DNA of 64,000 nt from Paenibacillus protaetiae (lineage in GTDB: Bacteria; Bacillota; Bacilli; Paenibacillales; Paenibacillaceae). Within the stretch, counting starts at the first letter, position 1; each line of letters begins with the position of its first letter. The stretch spans positions 744,001 to 808,000 of the forward strand of contig NZ_CP035492.1 in assembly GCF_004135365.1 (NCBI RefSeq), in the 5' to 3' direction. The notes under the pieces are model-generated. The model did not search any database, was not told the DNA's origin, and saw only the letters and a program-made list of their open reading frames with translations. Positions 18,321 to 28,423 of the stretch are shown here, piece by piece. The position numbers were made by a program, and so were the translations under genes.

Positions 18321-19394
18321 GTGGTTTCAATAAGCCTCTGCATGATCGTCAAAAACGAAGAAGGGACTTTAGGGCGCATTTTGTCGGCAATGAAAGATAT
18401 AGCGGATGAAATCATTATTGTAGATACCGGTTCAACCGACCGGACAAAACAAATCGCCTATTCATTCCGGGCAAAAGTGTATGATTTCGAATGGATCAAT
18501 GATTTTGCCGCGGCACGAAATTATTCCTTTAGCAAAGCAACGAAACAGTACATTATGTGGCTGGATGCTGACGATATCATCGAAAAAAAAGACCAGCTTC
18601 TTCTCAAACGGCTGAAACAACATCTGGACCCCGTGATAGACCGTGTAACGATGGCTTATCATCTTGGCTTTGACCAGAAAGGCAATGTCACATACAGCCT
18701 GAGAAGAAACCGGATTGTCAAAAGGGAACGGAACTTTCAATGGATTGGCCCCGTTCATGAATATTTGCATTGTTATGGAACGGTCTATCATGCAGAAGCA
18801 GCTGTAACCCATTCGAAGCAAAAGGAGTATACAGACCGCAATTTGCGGATCTATTTGGAACGTCTGGCGGCAGGAGAGCACTTTACGCCGCGTGACCAAT
18901 ACTATTTTGCGAATGAGCTTAGGACGCATGAAAGATATTCCGAAGCAGTCGAGTGGTATACGAAGTTTTTGGATGGGAAGCAGGGATGGATAGAAGACAA
19001 TATATTAGCGTCGCTTCGCCTGGCTGAATGCTACAGGCGTCTAAAAGATGAAGATAAACGGTTCCAAGCTTTAACGAGAGCACTGAAATATGACAAACCG
19101 AGGCCTGAGCTTTGCTGTGATATCGGCGCCTATTTTTTGGAACTTGGCCAATACAGAACAGCTGCTTATTGGTATGAACAGGCGTTGAAAGCGGAAGAGC
19201 CGGAAGGCCAAATGGCGATGATTAATTTAGCGAATTCAACCTGGATTCCGCATATCCAGTTATGTTTATGTTACGACCGGCTTGGCGATTATGAGAAAGC
19301 TTATGAACACAATGAGAAAGCACGGGAATACAACCCGACACATCCAAGCGTCGTTTACAACACCAATTATTTTAAAGAACGCCATGGAAAATAA
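18321..19394 (+). CDS. GT2-family glycosyltransferase with C-terminal TPR-like repeats
   Basis: The N-terminal half (about residues 1-200) is a GT2 domain: VSISLCMIVKNEEGTLGRIL, IIIVDTGSTDRT, the donor segment DFAAARNYSF and the DxD-type WLDADDII. The C-terminal part (about residues 195-350) is made of helical TPR-like units (AVEWYTKFLDG, AAYWYEQALKAE, AYEHNEKAREYNP). This architecture is common in peptide and protein glycosyltransferases of firmicutes. Translation begins at GTG 18321 with GGAGGGAG upstream. It follows gmd by 44 bases and faces the collagen-like gene, so protein O-glycosylation is a reasonable but unproven role. Confidence 0.87.
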   Translation: MVSISLCMIVKNEEGTLGRILSAMKDIADEIIIVDTGSTDRTKQIAYSFRAKVYDFEWINDFAAARNYSFSKATKQYIMWLDADDIIEKKDQLLLKRLKQHLDPVIDRVTMAYHLGFDQKGNVTYSLRRNRIVKRERNFQWIGPVHEYLHCYGTVYHAEAAVTHSKQKEYTDRNLRIYLERLAAGEHFTPRDQYYFANELRTHERYSEAVEWYTKFLDGKQGWIEDNILASLRLAECYRRLKDEDKRFQALTRALKYDKPRPELCCDIGAYFLELGQYRTAAYWYEQALKAEEPEGQMAMINLANSTWIPHIQLCLCYDRLGDYEKAYEHNEKAREYNPTHPSVVYNTNYFKERHGK

Positions 19395-19404
19395 ACCGAT
19401 AGCA

Positions 19405-19455
19405 AAAGCCGGCGTCGTTTCTTTGAAAAGAAAGGAAAACGATGCCGGCTTTCTT
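19405..19455 (+). terminator. Intrinsic terminator after the GT2-TPR gene
   Basis: A long stem (AAAGCCGGCGTCGTTT / AAACGATGCCGGCTTT with one G-T pair) is followed by TCTTCT. Confidence 0.8.
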
Positions 19456-19505
19456 CTATTGTTAGTTGAATTGCGCCGTCATCAGAATAAAGACAACGGA
19501 TGAAA

Positions 19506-19537
19506 CAAGACAAACCGGCCGAAAGGCCCGTTTGTCT
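19506..19537 (-). terminator. Hairpin terminator after the collagen-like gene
   Basis: An almost perfect inverted repeat (AAGACAAAC-CGGCC / GGCC-GTTTGTCTT) with a GAAA loop lies 13 bases past the collagen-like stop on its strand. It is followed by GTTTCAT on the minus strand. Confidence 0.7.
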
Positions 19538-19549
19538 TCACCATTGCGA

Positions 19550-20926
<1,377 letters not shown>

Positions 20927-20942
20927 TCATTAAAGAATACTA

Positions 20943-20951
20943 AATTATATG
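20943..20951 (-). promoter_or_regulatory. Possible mother-cell sigma (SigE/SigK-like) -10 for the collagen-like gene
   Basis: The minus strand reads CATATAATT about 32 bases upstream of the start codon, close to the CATA-type -10 of mother-cell sigma factors. No convincing -35 was seen, and a SigA -10 (TATAAT) is embedded in the same bases. This is a weak assignment. Confidence 0.25.
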
Positions 20952-21185
20952 AATTGACCGCTGTACGGACACGGCATTTCTCTCATTTATTGCTAGATTT
21001 CCGCATATTTTCATGTTTTGCTCACTTGGCTGGTTCACCTCGGCAAACTGCACATCTGATCTGCTGCTCATTTTTATACAGAGCCATTAGGCTGGAGCGC
21101 CTTTCCGACATTTATAGCAAAGCATAAGATGAAAGGTGAAAGGCAGAGCTGTTTCTATCGTTGCATCATAGAAGGAGGAACCAGG

Positions 21186-22301
21186 GTGTTAAAGAAGATA
21201 CCGGTTGCCGTTCCTGTCCTTAACGGGAATGAAAGCAAGTATGTGATGGATTGTATAGAATCAACATGGATTTCTTCCAATGGGTCCTATATTGGGAGAT
21301 TTGAACAACAATTTGCAGACTTTTGCGGTGTCAAACACGCGGTTTCTTGCACAAGCGGCACTACAGCGCTTCATCTTGCTCTGCTGGCGCATGGGGTTCA
21401 AGCCGGCGATGAGATTATTATGCCGACTTTTTCCTTTATCGCAACGGCAAATGCGGTAGCGTATTGCGGGGCAACCCCCGTATTTGCCGATTCTGATCCG
21501 GATACATGGAATGTAGACCCTGCCAGTATCGTATCTAAAATAACGGATAAAACAAAAGGAATCATCGCCGTCCATTTATATGGCCATCCAGCTGATATGG
21601 ACCGGATTAATGAAATGGCGGAGCATTACGGGCTGTTCGTGCTTGAAGATGCTGCTGAAGCGATCGGAGCGGAATACAAAGGCAAGCGTACCGGGAGTCT
21701 GGGCGACAGCGCGGTGTTCAGTACATTCGGCAATAAAATTATTACGACCGGAGAAGGCGGCGTGTTTACAACCAATCAGGATGAATTGGCTGCAAAAGCC
21801 AGATTGCTTAGAGGGCAAGGGATGGACCCGGACCACCGTTATTGGCACCCGATTATCGGCTACAATTATCGAATGACCAATATCCAGGCGGCAATCGGCT
21901 GCGCCCAGATGGAGAAGGCGGAGTGGCATATTGCAGAACGGATTAGGGTAGCTGGGCTGTACGGGGAGGCGCTGCAAAGCTTGGAAGGCATAAGCCTCCC
22001 GGTTCAAAAGGAATGGGCGAAACATGTTTATTGGATGTATAGTGTAGTGCTTGAGGGTGCAACCGAGCAGCAGCGCGATCTGGTAATGCGGCAGCTGCTT
22101 GAGTTAGGCATTGAAACGAGGCCTTTTTTTTATCCGATGCATACGATGCCGCCTTATCGTCATCTGCAGCCGGATGAAGATTTTCCAGTTTCCATGAAGC
22201 TGTGCGCATCCGGCATTAATCTTCCAAGCCATGCGCTCCTTACAAAAGAAGATATTCAATGGATAGCAGACTGCTTGGCCAAAGTGTTATCCAGATGCTG
22301 A
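21186..22301 (+). CDS. DegT/DnrJ-type sugar aminotransferase, probable GDP-perosamine synthase
   Basis: This 371-residue PLP enzyme probably aminates GDP-4-keto-6-deoxymannose to GDP-perosamine. Motifs seen are SCTSGTTALHLALLAHG, MPTFSFIATANAVAYCG, VLEDAAEAIGAEYKG, and FSTFGNKIITTGEGGV, which carries the Schiff-base Lys at FGNK. The C-terminal RPFFYPMHTMPPY matches perosamine-synthase-type enzymes. Translation starts at GTG 21186, where AAGGAGG lies 7 bases upstream; the earlier ATG at 21129 has no such site. Its substrate would be the product of gmd. An acyltransferase of the type that modifies perosamine lies convergently just downstream. Confidence 0.85.
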   Translation: MLKKIPVAVPVLNGNESKYVMDCIESTWISSNGSYIGRFEQQFADFCGVKHAVSCTSGTTALHLALLAHGVQAGDEIIMPTFSFIATANAVAYCGATPVFADSDPDTWNVDPASIVSKITDKTKGIIAVHLYGHPADMDRINEMAEHYGLFVLEDAAEAIGAEYKGKRTGSLGDSAVFSTFGNKIITTGEGGVFTTNQDELAAKARLLRGQGMDPDHRYWHPIIGYNYRMTNIQAAIGCAQMEKAEWHIAERIRVAGLYGEALQSLEGISLPVQKEWAKHVYWMYSVVLEGATEQQRDLVMRQLLELGIETRPFFYPMHTMPPYRHLQPDEDFPVSMKLCASGINLPSHALLTKEDIQWIADCLAKVLSRC

Positions 22302-22313
22302 CGCCTTATGAGC

Positions 22314-22368
22314 AAAGCCTTACGCCTTAGGCCGGGACATCGCGTATCCGGCTTAAGGTTAAGGCTTT
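22314..22368. terminator. Long stem-loop between convergent sugar genes
   Basis: AAAGCCTTACGCCTTA pairs with TTAAGGTTAAGGCTTT across an inner GCCGG / CCGGC stem. The structure overlaps the last codons of the acyltransferase gene and could serve both strands. Confidence 0.5.
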
Positions 22369-23024
22369 GGGGTCTGGCGGATTACTTTGGCCGGCACGCC
22401 GTATGCGACACAGTCTGAAGGAAGCGGGCGAACGACGGTTGATCCGGCGCCAACTGTTGTCCACGAACCGATGGAGATCCCGTCGATAACAGAGGTGCCG
22501 GTTCCGAGAAAGGAACCTTCGCCGACTTTTACATTTCCCGACAAAGCTGAGCCGGGTGCAATATGGCAAAACCTTCCGATCTCGCATTCATGGTCAACGG
22601 ACGCATTCGTATTGATAATGGCATAATCCATAATAGACGCTTCGGCATTAATGACCGCACCGGGCATGACGGCGATTCCAGCGCCTAAAGATGCAGACTG
22701 CGCAACATATGCGCGAGGGCTGACCGCATTAACAGGCTGGAATCCGATGGCGGCCGTTTGCAGCGAGAGCTTATAGCGCATCCGGTTGTCTCCGATCGCA
22801 ATAAAAGCATGCCGGACGCCTTGGTAATACAGCTCCGGCAAAATGCTGTCATCGCCAAGAACCGGAACGCCTGCGCACATCCGGTTTTGCTGCCGGCTTG
22901 TGCATCCGGCAATCTCGATGGACGGATCGGCCAGAAGAATATCAATGATGACTTTAGCATGGCCGCCGGCTCCTATAACCACAACTTTGCGTGTTGCGAT
23001 GCGATCCTCTCCTTTCAGCAGCAT
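22359..23024 (-). CDS. NeuD/PglD-type sugar acyltransferase (left-handed beta-helix)
   Basis: This 221-residue protein has an N-terminal Rossmann-like nucleotide-sugar domain (VVVIGAGGHAKVIIDILL) and a C-terminal hexapeptide-repeat acetyl-CoA domain (INTNASVDHECEIGRFCHIA, with the His of VDHE as likely catalytic base). Members N-acylate amino sugars, including UDP/GDP-4-amino sugars, or O-acetylate sialic acid. The convergent perosamine-synthase-like gene makes GDP-perosamine a plausible substrate. The ATG at 23024 lacks a Shine-Dalgarno, while AAAGGAGAGG sits inside the reading frame just before an ATC codon. The true start is therefore uncertain. The gene follows the DUF4214-GT gene by 12 bp. 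Confidence 0.88.
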   Translation of the reverse strand: MLLKGEDRIATRKVVVIGAGGHAKVIIDILLADPSIEIAGCTSRQQNRMCAGVPVLGDDSILPELYYQGVRHAFIAIGDNRMRYKLSLQTAAIGFQPVNAVSPRAYVAQSASLGAGIAVMPGAVINAEASIMDYAIINTNASVDHECEIGRFCHIAPGSALSGNVKVGEGSFLGTGTSVIDGISIGSWTTVGAGSTVVRPLPSDCVAYGVPAKVIRQTPKP

Positions 23025-23036
23025 GCAGCTGCAAGG

Positions 23037-24722
23037 CTATAGGCTGTCAATCAGCTCGATAAATTCCGCAGCGGCATCCTTCCATGTCCGGTTTAACGCT
23101 CCGCTTATGGCCGCGCGCTGCCTGTCGGGAAGTTCGGCATGCCGAACTCGAAGCTGGTGGATCGCCCACTGGATTTCCGGCACGAGATGCGGATGGAACG
23201 TAATAAACGAAGACAAATCCTCGATGACTTCAAGTGCGACATTAATCCGGCTAATCGCGACCGGCGTACCTACCGATAGCGACTCGAGAATTGGAAAAGG
23301 GCAGCTTCCTTCGAATTCGGTAGGAACAATAGTGCCGATCGCATATTTGTACAGCGCAGGAAGATGGCTGAAAGGAATCCTCCCAAGAAATACAACGCTA
23401 TTCAGCGTCCCCGGGTAATATCGCTTCAGCAGCGCTTCATATTCGGGACGAAGCGGATTATCATCGAAGCGGTCCGTGAACACAAGCGCAAGATCGGAAT
23501 CATGGCCGTCGGGGCTTTGCTTGTAGTTTAAAAAAGCTTCTATTAACCGTAAGTGGTTTTTATGAAGGCGGATGGCTGACGGAAAAGTAATGTAGGACGT
23601 GTGCAGCTGGTATTTGCTCCGAAACGCCTGTTCATCCGGAATGCCAGCCGCGTCATATTCCGCACTGGGAGCTGCCAGCCGGATTACCTTCACCTTGTCT
23701 GCAGGAAGCTTTAAGTATTGCAGCCCTTCGTGGTCGCGGATGAAGTTGCTGCTGCAAACGACACGTGCTGCTTTTGCCGCAAGTGCTTTCACAATCGGAT
23801 CCAAATAGTGTAGAAATTCCGGCTGTTTCCGGATGTACACATCATAGAAATGGACATAAACCAAATCATGCAAAACAACGATATTCGGGCGCTCCAGCTG
23901 TTCTGCCAGCTCAAGACCGATGTAAGGGATAATCCACGCGTCAACCGGGGCATGCCGGTTCAGCCAGCCGGCGTCCGGAAAAGCGCCGAAAAAAAGGCGG
24001 TTCGGGTATTTATGCATGAAATATTGAAAGGTCGATAACACCTCATCCATATTATGGGCCATGGCGAATACATGGACCATCGTTTGATCGTCATGCTGCA
24101 GCAAACCTTCCGCCAGCCTGACAGTATATCGGCCGATGCCTTCGCCTCCGAGGGTAACCTGCTGCGAGAATCCGAGGAAAATGCCGATTTGCCTGGCGTG
24201 AACAGGCGTTTGTGGTACAGCGGAAGGCTTAAGTCCAGCTAAAAGCCGCTGGCATTCCGGCGTATGGATAAGGCTGGTAACCAGCCTCCAGCGCGACATT
24301 TTGACAAGCATATTCATATGGATGCGCAGCTCGCCCTGCTGCGGTCGCCGGTTTAACAGCTGTTCGTACAGGCGTGTTACAAACGTCTCCGGATGGAGCC
24401 TTCTCGCAGCGTGAAGAACTTGAATGATGGAATAGCCGTGCGGCGCAGTCAGCGCCGGCGATTGATAGAGATGCTGGGCTTCCTTGCTGTTTATGATATC
24501 GGAGACGATATACGATCTTGTATGCCCATTGTTCAATAAGGAAAGATGAGAAGCGAATCCCGGCTGGTCCGGCTCGCGATTCAACAGCTGTTTGTACAGC
24601 TCCCACAAAAAAAGCTCGTTATCCAATTCATAAATATCGCGCAAATATTGAATGACAGTCGAGGTGGTGCTCATGCTTTCGGAGAAACGCCGGCTGCGGT
24701 ATCTAAGCTCGATATAATTCAT
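23037..24722 (-). CDS. Glycosyltransferase with two N-terminal DUF4214-like repeats and a GT4 domain
   Basis: This 561-residue protein begins with two related helical modules, LFLWELYKQLLNREPDQPGF and FVTRLYEQLLNRRPQQGELR (about residues 35-85 and 105-160). They match the DUF4214 pattern LYxxLLNRxPD. A GT-B domain follows at about residues 175-561 with IFLGFSQQVTLGGEGIGRYT, TFPSAIRLHKNHLRLIEAFL and FEGSCPFPILESLSVGTPVA (E-x7-E-like). The ATG at 24722 has AAAGGAG upstream. DUF4214 is found in secreted surface proteins and in glycosyltransferases that act on proteins, so it may help recognise the acceptor. This is inference. Confidence 0.85.
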   Translation of the reverse strand: MNYIELRYRSRRFSESMSTTSTVIQYLRDIYELDNELFLWELYKQLLNREPDQPGFASHLSLLNNGHTRSYIVSDIINSKEAQHLYQSPALTAPHGYSIIQVLHAARRLHPETFVTRLYEQLLNRRPQQGELRIHMNMLVKMSRWRLVTSLIHTPECQRLLAGLKPSAVPQTPVHARQIGIFLGFSQQVTLGGEGIGRYTVRLAEGLLQHDDQTMVHVFAMAHNMDEVLSTFQYFMHKYPNRLFFGAFPDAGWLNRHAPVDAWIIPYIGLELAEQLERPNIVVLHDLVYVHFYDVYIRKQPEFLHYLDPIVKALAAKAARVVCSSNFIRDHEGLQYLKLPADKVKVIRLAAPSAEYDAAGIPDEQAFRSKYQLHTSYITFPSAIRLHKNHLRLIEAFLNYKQSPDGHDSDLALVFTDRFDDNPLRPEYEALLKRYYPGTLNSVVFLGRIPFSHLPALYKYAIGTIVPTEFEGSCPFPILESLSVGTPVAISRINVALEVIEDLSSFITFHPHLVPEIQWAIHQLRVRHAELPDRQRAAISGALNRTWKDAAAEFIELIDSL

Positions 24723-24964
24723 CGCATTGTCTCCTTTCCGTCTATTCCCGATACCCGATATATTCATGTATGCGGCAAGCGCCCTAATTTATAACCAGCC
24801 CGTAATTCGTCCATTAACATTCTCTTTCAGAGGCATATACTGATACGAGCAAATTGAAAGATTGCATGATGGTTTATAGAAATAGAAGATTTGAGACTTC
24901 CGCTTTACCCGCCCTTAGCCTACAACATCCTGCTTTTCATTTTTATTCAGCGAGGTGGTTGGTT

Positions 24965-26011
24965 TTGAAGGTCGTCATTATGGCAGGCGGCAAAGGTACG
25001 CGATTTTGGCCGATCAGCACGGAGGCCATGCCCAAGCAGTTTTTAAAGCTGACATCGGACGACGAAACGATGCTGCAGCAAACCTATAATCGGTTTCGTT
25101 CGATTGTAGCGGAAGAAGATATTTATATTGTGGTAAACCCCGGTTATTTGGATTTGGTGAAGAAACAGCTGAAAGGGCTGGACGACAGCCGGATCATTCT
25201 GGAACCGGAGCAGCGGGATACCGCGCCTTGCATTGCCCTGGCGGCACGTTATTTTCTCCGGCTTCAAATGGACGAGGTTATCGTCACAGCGCCTTCCGAT
25301 CAATATATGGATGAACCGTTATTGCTGGAGGCGGCGATTCGGGAAGCGGAAGCTATTGCCCGCCAAGATAAAGCGGTTGTTACGTTTGGCATCGTCCCGA
25401 CGAGAGCCGAGACCGGCTATGGATATATTGAAGTTAAGCAAGGTTATGCGGCGGGCAGCCGCAATATTTGCGAGGTGGCGTCTTTTATTGAGAAACCTAG
25501 CAAAGCAAAGGCGCTGGAGCTTATCGAGAACCCGCGCATGTATTGGAACAGCGGCATATTTATATGGAAGCCGTCTACAATCGCTTATTACATGGAATGT
25601 TATCAGCCGGAGATGTGGAAAATTTTCGAAGCCGATAATCCAAACTTTCAGCAAGCTTATGTTTCACTTGCACGGCTTTCAATTGATTACGCCATTATGG
25701 AGAAAATACCGGCTTTATTTATGATCCCGATCCGGTTTATGTGGGATGATGTCGGCACGTGGACTTCGCTGGAGCGCATATTCGAGCGGAACGCCGACGG
25801 CAATTTAATGTCGGACAATATTTACACATTGGAAGCCGGCAACAACATTATTTTTACAGAGGGCAAGAAGACGCTTGTCATCGGCGTCAATAACGTCATT
25901 ATTGTATCCACGGATGAAGGACTGCTGGTGTGCCACAAGTCGGAGGAGCAGTATATTAAACAGCTGCTGGCGGCTGCGGAACCAGGCCATGGAGGGATGA
26001 AGAAGCCGTGA
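24965..26011 (+). CDS. manC: Mannose-1-phosphate guanylyltransferase
   Basis: This 348-residue enzyme makes GDP-mannose from GTP and mannose-1-phosphate. It has the nucleotidyltransferase signature VVIMAGGKGTRFWPIS, PKQFLKL, EPEQRDTAPCIALAA, PSDQYM, FIEKPS, the WNSGIFIWK block and WDDVGTW. The C-terminal isomerase domain of bifunctional ManC is absent. Translation most likely starts at TTG 24965, since GAGGTGG ends 6 bases upstream and the protein then begins MKVVIMAGG; the ATG at 24854 adds a non-homologous extension. Its stop overlaps the rmd start by 4 bp. Confidence 0.93.
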   Translation: MKVVIMAGGKGTRFWPISTEAMPKQFLKLTSDDETMLQQTYNRFRSIVAEEDIYIVVNPGYLDLVKKQLKGLDDSRIILEPEQRDTAPCIALAARYFLRLQMDEVIVTAPSDQYMDEPLLLEAAIREAEAIARQDKAVVTFGIVPTRAETGYGYIEVKQGYAAGSRNICEVASFIEKPSKAKALELIENPRMYWNSGIFIWKPSTIAYYMECYQPEMWKIFEADNPNFQQAYVSLARLSIDYAIMEKIPALFMIPIRFMWDDVGTWTSLERIFERNADGNLMSDNIYTLEAGNNIIFTEGKKTLVIGVNNVIIVSTDEGLLVCHKSEEQYIKQLLAAAEPGHGGMKKP

Positions 26012-26961
26012 AAGCTTTTATTACGGGGATTGCCGGTTTTGCAGGAAGCTATTTGGCCAGTCATTTAATCCGGCAAGGATTCGAAGTATCCGGTACCGTC
26101 CGCCACTCCACCAGGCTGGATAACCTGAAGCCGATCCTCCATCACATCCAGCTGTACGCATGCGATCTGCTTGACCGCGAAACGGTTTTTAATACGATCC
26201 GGGATGCAAAACCGGACTATATTTATCATTTGGCGGCGGACAGCAATGTCACGGCTTCTTGGGATCATTCCCTGGATACGCTGTATAACAATATCGCCTG
26301 TCAGGCTCATTTGTTGGATGCCATACGCATTTGCCATCCCGGGTGCCGGATATTGATTGCCGGTTCCAGCGAGCAATACGGATATGTGAAGCCGGAGGAG
26401 CTTCCGATTAAGGAAACGAATCCGTTCCGGCCGTTAAACCCGTATGCAGTAAGCAAAATTTCGCAAGAGCATCTGGCTTATCAAAATTATAAAACATACG
26501 GGCTGCATACCGTTATCGTACGCACCTTTCATCATACCGGACCGGGCAGAAGCGACAATGTCGTCACTTCCAGCTTCGCCAAACAAATTGCAGAAATTGA
26601 AAAAGGGCTGAAGCCGCCGATTTTGCATGTCGGCAATCTGTCGGCTGTCCGTGATTTTCTCGATGTGCGGGATGTGGTGCGCGCCTATAAGCTCGCGCTG
26701 GACTGCTGCGAACCGGGAGAAGCTTATAATATCGCTTCCGGCCATGCGCTTTCGGTCAATGAGATGCTTACGATGTTGTTGTCATTCAGCCAGGCGTCCA
26801 TTGAGATACAGGTAGACCCTTTACGGCTGCGGCCTAGCGATTCCGCCGCAGTATATGCCGGCTATGAGAAATTTCATGCCCGAACAGGCTGGAAGCCGGA
26901 AATCCCTTTGGAGCAGACGCTGCTTGACTTGTTGAACAGCTGGAGAGCGAAGCTGAGCTAA
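26008..26961 (+). CDS. rmd: GDP-4-keto-6-deoxy-D-mannose reductase-like SDR enzyme
   Basis: This 317-residue extended SDR protein starts MKAFITGIAGFAGSYLASHL. It has IYHLAADSNVTASW, the Ser of AGSSEQYGYV, YxxxK in NPYAVSKISQEHLAY, and HHTGPGRSDNVVTSSFAKQI, as in RMD enzymes that reduce GDP-4-keto-6-deoxymannose to GDP-D-rhamnose. A GDP-mannose dehydratase is a less likely alternative, because the GMD-specific RRRSS loop is replaced by VRHSTRLDN. It overlaps manC by 4 bp and they form an operon. Together with gmd it gives a short route from mannose-1-phosphate to GDP-D-rhamnose. Confidence 0.85.
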   Translation: MKAFITGIAGFAGSYLASHLIRQGFEVSGTVRHSTRLDNLKPILHHIQLYACDLLDRETVFNTIRDAKPDYIYHLAADSNVTASWDHSLDTLYNNIACQAHLLDAIRICHPGCRILIAGSSEQYGYVKPEELPIKETNPFRPLNPYAVSKISQEHLAYQNYKTYGLHTVIVRTFHHTGPGRSDNVVTSSFAKQIAEIEKGLKPPILHVGNLSAVRDFLDVRDVVRAYKLALDCCEPGEAYNIASGHALSVNEMLTMLLSFSQASIEIQVDPLRLRPSDSAAVYAGYEKFHARTGWKPEIPLEQTLLDLLNSWRAKLS

Positions 26962-26990
26962 GAGACAGAGCCCGCCGGCAGCAGAAAGGT

Positions 26991-27018
26991 TTGACATCAG
27001 CCGTAAAGGCAGTATAAT
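26991..27018 (+). promoter_or_regulatory. SigA promoter of the thi transport operon
   Basis: A consensus TTGACA (26991-26996) and TATAAT (27013-27018) are separated by 16 bp, 26 bases upstream of the riboswitch. Confidence 0.82.
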
Positions 27019-27043
27019 TCATTTTATACAATCAAATAGCCAA

Positions 27044-27130
27044 ACGGGAGCTCGGGGAACCGGGCTGAGAGGAAAACTATCCTGTTTTCGACCGTAGACC
27101 TGATCTGGATAATGCCAGCGGAGGAAGTGT
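27044..27130 (+). ncRNA. TPP riboswitch (THI element)
   Basis: The conserved THI-box segments are present in order: CGGGAGCTCGGGGAACCGGG followed by CTGAGAGG, then GACC, and finally CTGATCTGGATAATGCCAGC with GGAGGAAGTG. Binding of thiamine pyrophosphate is expected to favour the downstream terminator at 27201-27233 and so shut off the thiY-thiX-thiZ genes when thiamine is plentiful. Confidence 0.95.
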
Positions 27131-27200
27131 TGACGCATCCGTTTATTTGCTCTGAAAAGATGCGGCAATTGCGGCTTTTGCGATACGCAGCGTATAAACG

Positions 27201-27233
27201 GCATCCTTCCGGTTCGGAAGGGTGCTTTTTTTT
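27201..27233 (+). terminator. Riboswitch-controlled terminator
   Basis: The stem GCATCCTTCCG / CGGAAGGGTGC is followed by T8, about 70 bases after the THI element and 124 bases before thiY. It is the likely expression platform. Confidence 0.85.
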
Positions 27234-27356
27234 GCATGCATCCGTGTATACGTATCCGCTATGCGTCCATTCTATGAATCAGAGTGAGCTAGTACGGGCA
27301 CGGTCCCCGTTCAGCTGGAAGATTGGCGAACAGTACGTTAGGAGAGGGAGAGAGAC

Positions 27357-28388
27357 ATGAGTACGCGTAAACGAACATGGGGGTTTAAATTTTTAGCGGC
27401 TGCGGCAGCGGTTGCCGTAATGCTGGCGGGCTGCAGTTCCAATGGCAGCACAAAGGGAGAGGCGGGGCAGGGCGAAGACTCCGCCAAGCTTACTAAAGTG
27501 AAGGTTGTGCTGGATTGGACGCCGAATACGAACCATACCGGCCTGTACGTGGCCCGTGACAAAGGTTTCTTTAAGGAGCAAGGGCTCGATGTCGAAATTG
27601 TGCAGCCCGGCCAGGACGGCGCCGATAAAATGATCGCTTCCGGCAGTGCTGATTTTGGCGTCAGCTACCAAGAGTCGGTTACGATGGCCCGGATTGCAGG
27701 CGTGCCGCTTGTATCAATTGCGGCGGTGATTCAGCACAATACGTCGGGGTTTGCGTCCCCTGCGGCAAAAGGAATTGATTCGCCGGAAAAATTTGAAGGC
27801 AAAACGTACGGCGGCTGGGGCGCTCCGGTGGAGGAAGCGGTCATTGCCTCGCTTATGCAGGAGAAACATGCCGATGTGAACAAGGTGAAAATTTTGAATA
27901 TCGGCGATACGGACTTTTTTACAGCGGTTAAACGGGATGTCGATTTCGCCTGGATTTATTATGCTTGGACAGGCGTGGAAGCCGAGCTTCGCGGCGAGAA
28001 GCTGAACATGCTTTATTTGACGGATTACAGCGATAAGCTGGATTATTATACGCCGGTGCTGGCTACCAGCGAGTCGATGATCAAGAGCAAGCCGGACATT
28101 GTCAAGGCGTTTGTCAAGGCGGCTTCCGAAGGATACAACTATGCGATTGAGCATCCGGACGATGCGGCGGAAGTGCTGATCAAAGCTGAACCGGACTTAA
28201 ACGCGGACCTTGTCCGCGCCAGCCAGAAGTGGCTCGCTGACAAATACAAGGACGATGCGCCGCGCTGGGGCGAGCAAAAACTGAGCGTGTGGCAAAATTA
28301 CGCGGATTGGATGTACGAGCATAAGCTGCTGGACAGCAAGCTGGAAGCGGACAAAGCGTTCACGAACGACTTTTTGCCAGAAGCTTAA
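27357..28388 (+). CDS. thiY: Thiamine-precursor ABC transporter substrate-binding lipoprotein (ThiY-like)
   Basis: This 343-residue protein has a lipoprotein signal peptide with lipobox LAGC at about residues 22-25. The mature part is an NMT1/ThiY-type domain: LDWTPNTNHTGLYVARDKGF, EIVQPGQDGADKMIASG and GGWGAPVEEAVIASLM. ThiY binds formylaminopyrimidine (FAMP) or related pyrimidine precursors outside the membrane and delivers them to ThiX/ThiZ. The TPP riboswitch upstream fits this role. GGAGAGGGAGAGAG precedes the ATG. Confidence 0.9.
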   Translation: MSTRKRTWGFKFLAAAAAVAVMLAGCSSNGSTKGEAGQGEDSAKLTKVKVVLDWTPNTNHTGLYVARDKGFFKEQGLDVEIVQPGQDGADKMIASGSADFGVSYQESVTMARIAGVPLVSIAAVIQHNTSGFASPAAKGIDSPEKFEGKTYGGWGAPVEEAVIASLMQEKHADVNKVKILNIGDTDFFTAVKRDVDFAWIYYAWTGVEAELRGEKLNMLYLTDYSDKLDYYTPVLATSESMIKSKPDIVKAFVKAASEGYNYAIEHPDDAAEVLIKAEPDLNADLVRASQKWLADKYKDDAPRWGEQKLSVWQNYADWMYEHKLLDSKLEADKAFTNDFLPEA

Positions 28389-28423
28389 ACGATCACGATC
28401 CGAAAAAAGGGAGATGCAAAACT

